Shown here one piece after another: positions 22,346 to 33,551 of a stretch of 64,000 nucleotides of DNA. Numbering within the stretch: position 1 is the stretch's first letter; each line of letters begins with the position of its first letter. The DNA lies in the NCBI GenBank assembly GCA_001931875.2, contig MSJH02000598.1, positions 1 to 64,000 of the forward strand, in the 5' to 3' direction. Origin of the DNA: Byssochlamys sp. IMV 00236 (lineage: Eukaryota; Ascomycota; Eurotiomycetes; Eurotiales; Thermoascaceae). The notes beneath the pieces were generated by a model. It ran no database searches. It was not told where the DNA came from and worked only from the letters and a program-made list of their open reading frames with translations. Made by a program: the position numbers and the translations under genes.

Positions 22346-24854
22346 CTAAAACTCCCAATCGATATCCCACGAATCAAGGTTACTGTTATCCCACTCATTC
22401 TCTCCGCGCACTATATCGCTTGTAAGTGTCTGCATCATACACTGTTAGCCCCTTGCCCTAGTCACTTATTTTCTGACCAAGACTTACAGAATGTGCAAAA
22501 CATCGACTGACCTGAATGTTATTACAACCGTCTGCATGGTCCACCATAGAAATACTGGATTCGGGAGTATCCTGGGCCAGGTAAGCAGATTGATATCGAT
22601 TGTATATGTTTCAGCCGTGGGGACTCACGTTCTGTACCACTGTACCATCGAATATCTGAATGCCAGGCGTCCTCTGGAGCAGCAACATCTTGAAATTCTG
22701 AATGCTCTCGGAAATTGCCGTCGATACAGCAGCCTGTGGCTCCTCCTTGGCGTACCGCGATTTCACTGAACTGAATGCCGTGCATAAGCACAGATATATC
22801 TTGTTATACATCCCGTGTCCTTCTAATATCCATCGCTCAACCATCCTTATGGCTCCCTCGATGACGGTTAATAAGTGGTCATCTGCTAAACGAGAACTTG
22901 AGCCCGTCATTGTGGACAGTGCTTGGTCATGAATTGAGCAACCCAGTGTTTCTATATCGACCTTTCCCATTAGCATTTCCGCACAAATGCTAAGTGCCGC
23001 ATTCAAAAGTTCATTGCAAAACATGCCACCGCAGTATGTCGCCAATGGAGCTTTCCGGTTACCATCTTCACCAATAGACCCGGTGGAGACTCCAAAGTGT
23101 GACAGCATTGTCAATGAAGAATCAAGGACTATCCTTCGAGAAAAGTGGTATTTTGGATCGTAGGCACCCATGATGGCTACCTGTCGGTGGATGACAAGAA
23201 GGAAACGACGAGTAAGGAAGTCAAAGAAGTCGGTCTGGAAAGAAGGATGCAGTATGGTTTTTTTCTCAGACCGTGGAGGTGGCAGGTATTGAAAAGACTT
23301 TGTGATCTCAGCGCTAAGTCTCAGAAGCTCATTATACGAGACATTGGGGTTGAGACCGTTTGCTAGCTTGGCAACTTCAATCCGAACCGGATGTGATCTG
23401 GAGAGTGCCACCAAGAATGATGTCCGAGTAGACCGGTCAGGGTCTTTCGAATTTGACGAAATTCGATCAGGATCCGCGATATCATCATCATCTAAATTTG
23501 ACGGCATGTCACAATCATAATCGCTGTAAGAAAGAGTCGGACACTTTCCGGCGTCGAGCGATGCTTGAAGATCCAGTTCCATTATCGTGGCCCATAACCG
23601 GCGCCGCATCTCTGCGTAAAACGGTGTCATGCTACGGAATGACATTGGATTCCGATGGAGACCCGCGGATATTGCGGTGCGTACCATAGCACCACAGGAT
23701 ATCCATACCATGTTACTATCGGCTGAACTGACTTGACGGGCGATAGTCAATAGGCACTGTACTTGCAAAGCGTGGAAGAGGTTCCTTTTGTTCTCAAGGG
23801 CATGGTCCAGCCAATGTTGAACACAATGTAGCCAGATGGGAATCTGCTCCTTGAGCGGTAGGATGCTAGGAGGGACGCTTTCCATCTGGAAATAATAAGA
23901 GGCGCTGATCGCCAGAATTGAATATATTTGCGCCATGAGATGGAAGTTCTCCCTGGCTGGTGTCACCCAGAATTCGTCGTACAACTTCCGGAACGTTGGT
24001 ACATGGAGGATTCTGTACGTGTACTCGAACGTCTCCAAGTAGAAGTCGACTAGTTGATCAGCGACGTCTCGAGGAGGGATATAGCCGTGCAGGATCATCG
24101 CCTGATGCTGCTCCCCACAGCAGTTCCTATCCCATGTCTGCCTGAGGAGCATTTTCATGGATCTATACTCCCTAGCAGTACCTACATCTTTCCTCTTTTT
24201 GCAGGTTTCCAATATCGAAATCACGTCGTCAAACTGTACCTTGGTGATCAGCTCATATCACACCCAGCCCGAAAGGGGTTCAGCACATACTTGTCCAAAT
24301 AGTGAATGCCAGTGACTCCTCCCGTGGAAACTGGTATTTTTATTCTTCCCATGTAGAAAATCTCTCATGAAGTGAATATTTCGAAGTCCAGCTTGGTTTG
24401 GCCAGCACTCCGCCAGCCCGCTATCACTTCGGAGAGAGAAGCCGTCATAGGGCCTTGGCTGTGAGGGTTGACTAGTACGTTCTGCAAGAAGACTTTCCAG
24501 CATCATTACTCTTCTCTGAAGATCCGAGATAGTATTATCCCGATCCTCGGGGATGTCCGTCGAGGCAGGGGTTATTTGCCCAGTTTCTGCGACTCGAGAA
24601 GTTTCCTGTGACTTGCATTCCGCAGGACGTCCTGGCATAATGATGTCGCCCCGAGCATTCTCGACATTGGCCTTCCTCTCGCGAATCGACCGCTTGTTGC
24701 GCGATGTATAGAGACACGTTCCAGGACAACCAGATTTCACGCATCTGTTGCACGGAATATTCCGATCACATTTCAGTTTTCGCCGTCGACATTCGTTGCA
24801 TGAGAAGATCTGCCTGATCCTCTTTTGAGGCAGGACGGGTTGCAGAGTATCCAT
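22346..24854 (-). CDS. Zn(II)2Cys6 transcription factor with fungal-specific TF domain
   Basis: Sequence-specific nuclear regulator; targets unknown. Exons 24854-24291, 24233-22629, 22571-22512 and 22429-22346 give 770 residues, with all introns phase 0. The binuclear zinc cluster near residue 19 reads CNECRRRKLKCD, then CNRC and a further Cys in GCPGTC. A linker/coiled region (ISDLQRRVMMLESLLAERT) follows as in dimeric family members. The middle domain contains the fungal_trans hallmark RRRLWATIMELDLQASLDAG. The last two exons are short and easily missed: reading through instead gives an early stop 5 residues after VVQN, whereas splicing yields a typical acidic-aromatic tail ending DSWDIDWEF. 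Confidence 0.85.
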
Positions 24855-25531
24855 GTCGCACGAGCAACTTTATTCGTCCAGCTGTGTGATACTGTCTGCA
24901 CGCAGATCAAGTGACTAAATCAGATTAGATGATTCAGACTCGATGATAATCTCTAGAAGACTGCATTTCGATCAGATAAGATGGGAGGCGCGCCGTATTC
25001 TATTTCTGTTAGCGCCGAGATGTCCGAACTTCGGCTCGGAGGTAAGCATCTCGGAGGTAAAGTCCTATGGTATATCGACTCATACAACTGTTGCCTGGAG
25101 CTACATCAAGTCTAGAGTATTTTTAACGTGTAAGAACCCAATGTTGGATCCGCATAGTCAATATATTCGATAAAACAATCTTATTACGTTGATAACGCTG
25201 AATAGTCCTATCCCTATCAAGAGGACGCCTATAGACGAACATATAAAGATGAATAAACAACAAGTATAGGTATCTGGATTAAAGGTATATACATACAAAA
25301 CTAAACCATGCATGTCCAAAGTACCCAACCTTGGAAAAGAAAAAGGGAAATAGAAAGCACTATGTATGTATGACGGATCGTGAAAAGGAGAGTGGGCTAT
25401 GTAGACAAGGTATTCCATGAAAAACGATGAACAAGAACTATAACACACGAATGGTGCAAGAATACAAGGAACTCTATAGAGGATAGGAAGACAGCGACGC
25501 TGTAACTATCTTCCGCAAATGTTATGCCGAA
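24855..25531. other. Intergenic: Zn2Cys6 gene promoter and NIPA-gene trailer
   Basis: About 680 bases. The only structured element seen is the CCGAACTTCGG near-palindrome with two CTCGGAGGTAA direct repeats at 25013-25060. The remainder is AT-rich 3' flank of the transporter gene. Confidence 0.55.
25013..25060. promoter_or_regulatory. CCG/CGG palindrome and direct repeats upstream of the Zn2Cys6 gene
   Basis: CCGAA-C-TTCGG at 25024-25034 is an inverted repeat with CCG and CGG ends, the type of half-site used by Zn2Cys6 dimers. It is followed by two exact copies of CTCGGAGGTAA at 25035-25045 and 25050-25060. It lies about 170 bp upstream of the factor's ATG, so autoregulation is a reasonable inference, unproven. 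Confidence 0.4.
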
Positions 25532-28036
25532 TTATTCACGACCCGCATCTGCGCCTTCACCGTTTATGCGATCCAGTGGAGCGCTAGGCAGGAGGGTTTT
25601 AGGTTTTCCCTTATTGGATTTTCGTAATGTGCCTCCCAACCAGGCCAGTCGGCCGTTCCAGGAATCACTGAGACTGCGTAGTCGAGAAGAAGATGCATCA
25701 TCTGTGAGATCCTTGCTACCGGTGTTTCCATTGGCGGGGCTTGAGTGTCCATCAGTGTGCATGTCGCCTGTCGAGTTAAATCTCGTCGAGGCCGGGGTGG
25801 ACTGGATAGCACCAGAACTGTGGTCGACGCTGGCCTCGGTATCATATCCAATCTCTCCAGCGTCACCGTCTCTATCCCGATGGAAACCGTCAACGGCAGC
25901 ACTAGAATGTTTTCTTGTTCTGCCTTGTCGCTTTGCCCTCTGAGCCTTCCGTGGACTACCCTCGCCCCGTCGAAGAGACTCTGCGACCACCGCACTGAGA
26001 CCCGACGAAAGAGGGGGCAACAGCGGGCCAGGAGTGAGATGCAGTGACAGTGAATGCCGTGAACTGGCTGGTGGCGTTCGCATGCCTTGAGGATGCCGGG
26101 GTCTGCGATGCGTACGGTCGACTGCCGCAGACGGGGTGGCTGGCGTTTGCGGAGTTCCAGTATTCTGCTGCGGGGGGCCAACTACACCGGGCGCCGACGG
26201 GAATCGCAGAACAACAGTCGACTCATCAAGTGGTTCGGTAGATGCTGCTGGGGGAGTAGAGGGTCGCTCCACGGGCTCTGACTGGGATGTGTCGATGGAA
26301 TGTGCTTCTGAAGCCCAAGGGTTGTTGATCAAAGAGTGGGGAGGCTCTGGTGAGACGGTCCCCTCCCTGGATGGAGAGGTCAAAGACGCTGCAGCGAGGG
26401 AGGGTGTCTGAGAGGATAGCGAAGTAGATAGACCATGCCGCGGCGGGACTAATTCGTCATCATTGATGTCGATGCTGCCACTTGACAATGACCCACGACG
26501 CGGCTGTGGAACAGCTTGCTCGCGAGCAGCAGTCTGGCCAGGCTTACGCACTTGGCGGTCGGGTCCTGAAGCAGAGATGTCGACTTCGTCCTGGTACCTT
26601 TCACTGTGCATGAATCCAATCGCTTCCTCCTCGTCATCAGTGGATAGAGAAGAGGCATCATCGGCAGTGACTCTGCCACTCGTGATAAGATAAACGCCAA
26701 GAAAAGTCAAGGCGCAACCGCCCACGAATTTCGCAGCTCTGCTGGCCGTGGTGGACTCGAAGTCACGGTAGAGGACAGCGCTGCCAATGATAACAGACAG
26801 CGTGAATAAGACGAATTGAGTGGGGATCACTTGAGTTGAGTCAAATCGCTGCAAAGCACGATTGAGATACCGAATCTGCATTAACGCGCTGGAGACAAGA
26901 ACAGCTACAAGCAGATAGGTGATAGGGAATGTGATGACATGCCACAAAGTGAAAGACAAAAGAGAGGCGACACCTTTAGTTGATAAGGCAGTATATCCAC
27001 CTAACAGCAGTTAGCATTAACCTGTAGATCGAACGGCCATACAAAGCCAGTACTTACCGAAAAGTCCAACCAACCCAAGATCAATTAGAAGGGACCGTGA
27101 GCCATGTTTTCCACTCGCCCACATCAATGCCACAATCATTCCCGCAGTAAGTCCTAGATAGAGTTCGAATTCCCACGTCGTAATCATGTCCCAGATCTCA
27201 TGAGGCCCGATCTTCTCTTCTGAGGAGCTTGCACTCAAAACCACGACGACCGCTCCCGCAATTGCGACGATAACGCCCCAGAAATCACGCTTCCGAAACT
27301 TCTCCTTCAGCATGAAAGGGGCAATGACACAGTTCGACACCAAAGCAATCACGCCCAAGGGCGATACAATCGATGCAGGAGCAAAACCGTAGGCCAGAAA
27401 GTTTCCTGCCTCCCCGATGGTCATGAGGACAATACCGGCCCACCAATACGGAGAGCTCAAATATGACTTGCGTTCCGGACCGTTAACACCCTTCTCCACT
27501 GGTCTCAGGGTCCGATCAGACTGAAAAGAATGCCCTAACCGACTGTGTTCGTCATGTTCTTCTATATCCAGACTGGGCTCATCTTCCTCAGGGTCGTCTC
27601 GATATCTTTCAAATGTTGGGCTGTCCGCATATTCTCTGCTATTTCCTTCCCCATCACCATACTCATCAATCGAACCAGAGACAATCCCATAGTTATGCGA
27701 GGATTGCCCATTTGAGCTGGCCTGCCTCCATCGCGGCCTTCTGACTCCCAAACGAACCCGCTCATTCTCCCACTCGCGTTCGATGCGAATATGCGCGTAG
27801 CGCTGTATATTCAAGGCGAAGGAGATGAAAATGTTCCCAATCAGAGCAGTCACAATACCGATGAGTGTAGACCACGACCGCATCCTTCCGTTCCCGCCAT
27901 CATTCCCATCGTCCTGTCCTCCCACCAACATCAAAAGCGCCTGAAACGCCGACGGCGTTAACGTCGGTTCCGTGACGGCGGAGGAGGCCATTGTTGAAAG
28001 CAGACCGGCTGCTGAAATATTCCGCGAGCCCTCCAT
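25532..28036 (-). CDS. NIPA-type magnesium transporter (DUF803)
   Basis: NIPA proteins are multi-pass membrane Mg2+ transporters. Exons 28036-27058 and 27000-25532 with a 57-nt intron give 815 residues. Hydrophobic segments include LIGIVTALIGNIFISFAL, YWWAGIVLMTIGEAGNFLAY, SPLGVIALVSNCVIAPFML, DFWGVIVAIAGAVVVVLSAS, LYLGLTAGMIVALMWASG, and after the intron LWHVITFPITYLLVAVLVSS and others ending FLGVYLITSGRV. The family motif region GEAGNFLAYGFAPASIVSPLG is clear. There is an acidic hydrophilic loop between TM1 and TM2. A tail of roughly 350 Ser/Pro-rich residues follows the last helix and is much longer than in animal NIPAs. Confidence 0.88.
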
Positions 28037-28997
28037 CAGGCTCGGAGACCTCCCGTGTAAAGGAAACCGAAGAAGAGAAGACAGCGCGAATGCCGCGCGA
28101 CAGAATTTTTTATAACTCTTCCAACTGGCAGATGATCATACGCACCCGCATGTGCGCTGCTCTCCGTAGGGGCCGATGCGAAAGGATGCGGTAAGATCAG
28201 CGCTACAGTTAGGCACACAAGCTTCGACGGCTTTTCCTCCTCCTCTGATTGCTTTTTTGCTCTCCCACACCCTCACCAGCGATCTGGATCGCTGTCTAGT
28301 GTTAGCTTTGAAGATAGGACCTCGAGACCAGTAGCCTCATGATGATATGGGTTCGTTTCGTTGCGTGTCGGGCCTATCGTGGTGTCGGATAAGAGCTTCG
28401 TCGAGCGGATGTCGGGGATAGCTTTGACTGCTGGCGGAGAAGACGGAATCCAGTAGCGCACGCGTACGGATATGCAGAACAACAGTTCCTGACACAATGA
28501 CCACAGCACTTTCAGGAAACAGATGGCAGTATCGAGGGTTCAATAGCAGGAGATGGATAAATTTCAAAACCTCGCCTGGAGGATTACTGAGTATTATTAG
28601 TCGGGCCGGGTTAATAATAACTCATCTTGACTGCCGAGAAGAATGGGCATGACTAAAGCGCCCGGTGGCCAATAGTAGGGCAGCTAGTGCGAGTTTCGAT
28701 CGTTCTATTGAATTATGTCTAGACTAAATGTATGTACAGTAAGTACATTAATCACTTCATTTACAAGTACCTTCCACGTTCTCATTGCGTGTAGTTATTA
28801 TGGTGGAACTGGACAAAAAATGGCAGTGCTGAGAGAAGAAACTGCTACTTGGTTTCACCATAAGCAGAGATCATCAGTCTGATCAATGCTTATATAAAGA
28901 CAAAAAGCACATCTTGCAGCCTTTTCCTACATGCTACTGTGATCTTTTCACATCAGTTTCGTGTCCGTTTATTATTCCTTATGTGCCGCTAGTTATA
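28037..28997. other. Intergenic: NIPA-gene promoter
   Basis: About 960 bases upstream of the transporter ATG. Short antisense-type frames at 28273-28567 show no domain. Nothing structured was recognised. Confidence 0.5.
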
Positions 28998-29457
28998 TCA
29001 GCTGTCCCCAGTATCGATCCGGATCATGCCTAGTGTCTCATGAAAATTCTCCTGCTCAGCAATACAAATTCCAGCAGCTGCGGCTTCTATATCCCTGCCC
29101 CACATGTCAGTGTCCCCATCAGAGTATATAATATATTCCCGCACTGTATCTGAAGCCAGATGGCAGAGGGAGACATGTCGAAACCCAACATGTCCATTTC
29201 GGGATTGGCCTACTGTATTCATTGTCCCGAGGACGTTCTCCCAGGCTGACATGGCAATGTGGTGGGATTTCAGTCTTGACAGAACCAAGGAAGCAAAGGT
29301 CCAATTGCCTGCAGCGATTTTAATGGCCCACGATTTGCCTTCGTCATCTAGATAGAGCATCGTAGACTGTATCAAGAGTAGTTCTCACCTTCTTTTGCTC
29401 GGCTTGTGGTAAAGAAATGGAATCGTCGGTCGTTTTATAAAATGTCCAATGCGGCAT
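28998..29457 (-). pseudogene. Possible frame-broken small gene of unknown function
   Basis: An ATG at 29457 opens a 37-residue frame (starting MPHWTFYKTTDDS) that stops at TGA close to 29346. A second frame, open from about 29383, continues to 28998 with protein-like composition (KSWAIKIAAGNWTFASLVLS, later EYIIYSDGDTDMWGRDIEAA). The two overlap so that a single-base shift near the TGA would join them; no intron of usable length fits (the best GT-AG pair is only 22 nt). It could be a pseudogene, a sequencing error, or two chance frames. No family was recognised. Confidence 0.3.
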
Positions 29458-29734
29458 AGTTGGATTTTTAATACTATTGAATATGATTTCGAGTGAGAAC
29501 TACATCACAAGAAACCTATAAGTGTTCTATACTTTAATCACTGTTTGACGTCAACTGGGTATCTTCCCTCTTCATCACATGGTTCTTATGGATCTCGCTA
29601 GTTTCCTACTATCCCAGCGCCAAGTATATACAGTACATACAAACATAGACCTCCATTTACGCCGTGATCCAACCAATCCCTATTGCCCTGGCAGTAATGA
29701 TAAATGCAGACAACGAAATTTGTCTTTAACAGTC

Positions 29735-31489
29735 TTATCGCTTAACCTTTTTCTTTTCCGGTTCCTCTTCCTCGTCACTGAGCTCCGCAAAAATAGGTTT
29801 CGGTTGTGTCTCCTTCCATGCCTTTGTGAATAGAGGATCTTTCTCTGCTTTCTCTGCATACTTGAGCAGTGCCTCACGCGGATCCTCATCGCGCATAGAA
29901 CTGAGAGGAATATTCTCGCGGATATGTCTTTCATCTGGCTGAGATTTGGCGAACGGTGTCTGTGCTGGGAGATGGGGTCTTCTGGGGTCTCGCGAGCGCC
30001 CAGATGCTGTCAATCCAACAGTCGGATGCCGCGCGGACCAGCTCGACGCAACATGCGGCAGGTTGTTTGAACCGACAACGACCGAGTCCCCAGAAAGACC
30101 TTGGGACAGGTCCGTAGTAAGTGTAGGATCGTCGTCGACATGGCGACGTTTGGGAGCTTTGGACATGACCAAAGCGGCTCCCTTAGTGGACATGTTCGGG
30201 TTGTATAGGACATGCGTCTCTGCATTGGCCGATCCAGTCAGGATCTGGTTTAGCTTTTCATGCCACAGGACCGTAATCAATGGTGAACCAGGAGTGACCG
30301 GGGTGACAAGCTCCGGTTTAAGAGTGGCAGGGTTCAGGATGTGCAGATGACCCGTCTCTGACCCAGTAATGACATTGGCCGACGTAGGAGAGAACTTGAT
30401 GTTCGATGTCGGATATCGGCTCGATATTGATGGATGAGAGACAGTCGTAATAGGTGTCTTGAACTTTCTCGTGTCCCATAGTTTGATGGTATCGTCACCG
30501 CCTTTCGTGACAACAAGCCTGCCATCCTTACTGATATCCAGGCCACTCGTCCAAGTATCTTTCGTATGCGCATCTCTGACCTCAGCAGCTGGCCTTGTAT
30601 ATGGTCCATCGCCACTCCACATTGCTAAGCTGCCATCCAGCGCTGCTGCGATGAGCACGTTGGGACCTCCCTGGGCTGGCGAACCCCAAGCAACAGCCGT
30701 CATCTTCGTCCGTCCTGCAGAGCCAGCTATCCTCGACTTGTGCACTATGACCTCCTTCTGTGACCTTCCTACATTCACGTCCCAGATCCGTACTGTACTG
30801 TCTGTACCTGCTGTGGCACAGATATTATAGTCCGTTGGGCTCCAGGCGCCGCTCGTAACTTCCGATACATGTCCCTTTGTATTATGCATATCCCGCAGAT
30901 ACATGTCTCCCTTGACAAATTCCGTGTAGGTGTCACCGTCGCGACTGAGAATCCTTGGCTGAGGCGTGGCGGCGATGACCAAGACCTGACTGGGAGAAAT
31001 AGGATTGAATTCGACATGATGGACAGGATGTGTTTCCTGAGCCGCAGATGTCTTCTTCGCCGTCGGGTCGACTGATTTGAAAGCCCGCAGCGTTGAAGGG
31101 GTCATCGACGCGAAGTCATGTAACTTGATCGTGCAGTCAGTTGAACTCGTAATTAGGCGCGACCCAGCCAAATCGACCGTCATCGAGGTAACGGCGCGCT
31201 CATGGGTCTTGAGAACGAGCTCGTGAGAAACCGGAAATTCATCCTCCTCATCGTCATCCGAGTCATCATCGTCGTCATCATCATCACTGCTATCTGCAGG
31301 AACAACAGGTCTCTCCTCTTTCTCCTCTATGGCGAGGGACTCTTGCTTGCCACCGGGTTCTTGCGACTTCACGACCTTCTCAGTGCGCTTGGTGCGGTCG
31401 ATCTGGGCCCTAACATCAGCCTTCGTCTCTTGCTTCCCGAAGCTAGTCGGGAAGAATTTCTTGAACGCCTCCTCATCGAAGTCATCCAT
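29735..31489 (-). CDS. wdr70: WD40 repeat protein, WDR70 homologue
   Basis: WDR70 is a nuclear WD-repeat adaptor of CRL4 ubiquitin ligase linked to histone H2B ubiquitylation and DNA-break repair in fission yeast and human (family knowledge). Intronless, 584 residues from the ATG at 31489 (MDDFDEEAFKKFFP); the in-frame TTG upstream is not a start. The conserved N-terminal helix and KFFPTSFGKQ are followed by a long Asp/Ser acidic tract. Then come WD repeats, for example SRLITSSTDCTIKLHDF, YNICATAGTDSTVRIWDV, LIAAALDGSLAMWSGDG and RLVVTKGGDDTIKLWDTRKF. The C-terminus carries a KEDPLFT-like region (EKDPLFTKAW) and a basic tail KKKVKR, probably nuclear. Confidence 0.87.
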   Translation of the reverse strand: MDDFDEEAFKKFFPTSFGKQETKADVRAQIDRTKRTEKVVKSQEPGGKQESLAIEEKEERPVVPADSSDDDDDDDDSDDDEEDEFPVSHELVLKTHERAVTSMTVDLAGSRLITSSTDCTIKLHDFASMTPSTLRAFKSVDPTAKKTSAAQETHPVHHVEFNPISPSQVLVIAATPQPRILSRDGDTYTEFVKGDMYLRDMHNTKGHVSEVTSGAWSPTDYNICATAGTDSTVRIWDVNVGRSQKEVIVHKSRIAGSAGRTKMTAVAWGSPAQGGPNVLIAAALDGSLAMWSGDGPYTRPAAEVRDAHTKDTWTSGLDISKDGRLVVTKGGDDTIKLWDTRKFKTPITTVSHPSISSRYPTSNIKFSPTSANVITGSETGHLHILNPATLKPELVTPVTPGSPLITVLWHEKLNQILTGSANAETHVLYNPNMSTKGAALVMSKAPKRRHVDDDPTLTTDLSQGLSGDSVVVGSNNLPHVASSWSARHPTVGLTASGRSRDPRRPHLPAQTPFAKSQPDERHIRENIPLSSMRDEDPREALLKYAEKAEKDPLFTKAWKETQPKPIFAELSDEEEEPEKKKVKR

Positions 31490-31976
31490 GGCTTGTTGTT
31501 TGGTCGTGTAGGGTTCCAAATAATACAGCGCTGAGCAGATAGATCATCAACGCGGAGTCTTGTTTGCAACATTTGCACCGGAGCTCTTCTCCTGGCACTG
31601 ATGATTGGTCGACATCGACAAGCTTTATTACTCTGCTCTGATATTGAAGTGCAGCTGAAATGTTATTGACCTCCTTGGGATGGAAATCTCACATTGATAT
31701 GATCACTTCTGATATGATGTATTGCTGGTAGAAATGAACAACGTTTGTCCACTTTCTCCCAGAGGAAACCCTAAAGCTGTAGCAAAATAAACTGGGCCGG
31801 AACTTGATACGTGATACAATTACAGTGATAGTATATAAACTTTGCATTATTTGGCACCAATAACCGGGAAAAGCCCAATTAGATTGCTATCGTTACAATA
31901 CAGATCTTGACGGCGTCTAATGCAACTCTCCTTCTAGTAGCCCCAGTTCGCGAGTATACAACTCAGGCAGGAAAGC
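31490..31976. other. Intergenic: wdr70 promoter and rpt2 trailer
   Basis: About 490 bases between two minus-strand genes; AT-rich with no ORF of note and no recognised element. Confidence 0.6.
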
Positions 31977-33551
31977 CTACAGGTACAACCCCTCTGGTTC
32001 ATTCTCGAGCTTTGTCTTCATGACTCTCTCACGAGCAGCCCGGAAGTCGGCCATCTGCACTCTCATACGTCTCTCCCGCAGGGCCATCAGGCCAGCCTCC
32101 GAACAGATGGCCTTGATATCGGCACCAGACAGGTCATCCTTCTGACTGATGAATTCGTCAAGGTCGACATCATCGCCGAGAGACATTTTCGATGTGTGCA
32201 GAGTGAAAATCTTCTTCTTCGTGTTTTCTATGTCGGTCGTTAGCCAGAGTCAACTGCAAATTGTCATGTGAGATAGACACTTACGGTCAGGGTTTTCGAA
32301 GAGGATCTTCCGGTCAATACGGCCAGGACGGATCAAGGCAGGGTCCAAGCTCTCAATCTTGTTGGTTGCCATGATAACCTTGACATCACCGCGGTCATCG
32401 AAACCGTCAAGCTGGTTCAGAAGCTCCAACATGGTTCTCTGGATCTCACGTTCACCGCCAGACGTCGATTCATATCGCTTGGTACCGATAGCATCGATCT
32501 CATCAATGAACACGATCGAGGGGGCGTGGTCAGCGGCAACCTGGAAAATCTGCCGCACGAGGCGAGGGCCATCTCCGAGATATTTCTGGATCAGCTCACT
32601 GCCGACGATGCGGAGGAAAGTGGCGCTTGTCTGGTTGGCAACAGCCTTGGCTAGTAGAGTCTTTCCGGTTCCCGGACTACCGTAAAGGATGACACCTTTG
32701 GGCGGCTTGATACCCATCTCTTCGTACAGTTCCGGGTGTAGCAAGGGCAACTCGACAGACTCTCGTACTTCCTGAACCTGCGATTCCAAACCACCAATAT
32801 CTGCGTACGACTCAGTGGGAGCCTTGTCCAGCTTCATAACCGACACCAACGGATCAGCATCCTCTGTTAGGACACCGACAACGGACACCGACTTGTGATG
32901 TAGTAGGATACTAGCACCCGGCTCCAGCAGATCCTTGTCCACGAAAGACATGATAGAGACGTAATATTCAGGGCCGGTAGCACTCGAGACAATGGCGTGG
33001 TCGTCGTCAATCATCTCCTCTAGATTACCAACACCCATCGGGCTGCCTCTCATGTCATCCACTCGGCTCCTCTCGTCCGCATTTCTATCCGTAGGATCCA
33101 GGTCTACTCCGGCTGGGGTCGTCACTGCCTGAGCCTTCGCTCTGCGAAGGCGCTCCTGGTTCTCGACGTATTCTTCTTCTAACAACAGGTGATCATGCAC
33201 CCGCTGCATCCTCAGATATCGTAACCGGCATCGTGACGTTGGTAAGATGGTCGGCAGTTTTGCAGCAGCGCTGGGACCAGCAGCCTTGCGCTTCTTGCGT
33301 CCGAGACGGGTGGTAGGCTGTGGTGGCGGCTCGTACTTAGGCTTGTCTTTCTGTACGCGCAGTGAAGTTAGTCGATCCGCCAAAATCAGATACACGAAAG
33401 GCATTTTCTTCGCACCTTCTGATCCTTCGCATCTCTGTCACCGCCTGGGCCTCCTCCAAGACCAGACTGTTGGTTACCCTGTTGGAACACGACGTGTCAG
33501 CGACTGCCTGCGCAGGACGCAGATAGCAACAGGGATGCGCAGACATACCAT
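31977..33551 (-). CDS. rpt2: 26S proteasome regulatory ATPase Rpt2
   Basis: One of six AAA ATPases at the base of the 19S particle; Rpt2 gates the 20S pore. Exons: 33551-33549 (ATG alone), 33478-33416, 33350-32285 and 32227-31977; total 460 residues. Splicing creates [15 protein letters not shown], the N-myristoylation signal characteristic of Rpt2. Further features are the coiled N-terminal region with an OB fold, Walker A GSPGTGKT, Walker B IVFIDEID, second region of homology [20 protein letters not shown], and C-terminal LYL matching the HbYX gate-opening motif. Introns are 70, 65 and 57 nt. It shares a divergent promoter with ubc1, another ubiquitin-system gene. Confidence 0.95.
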
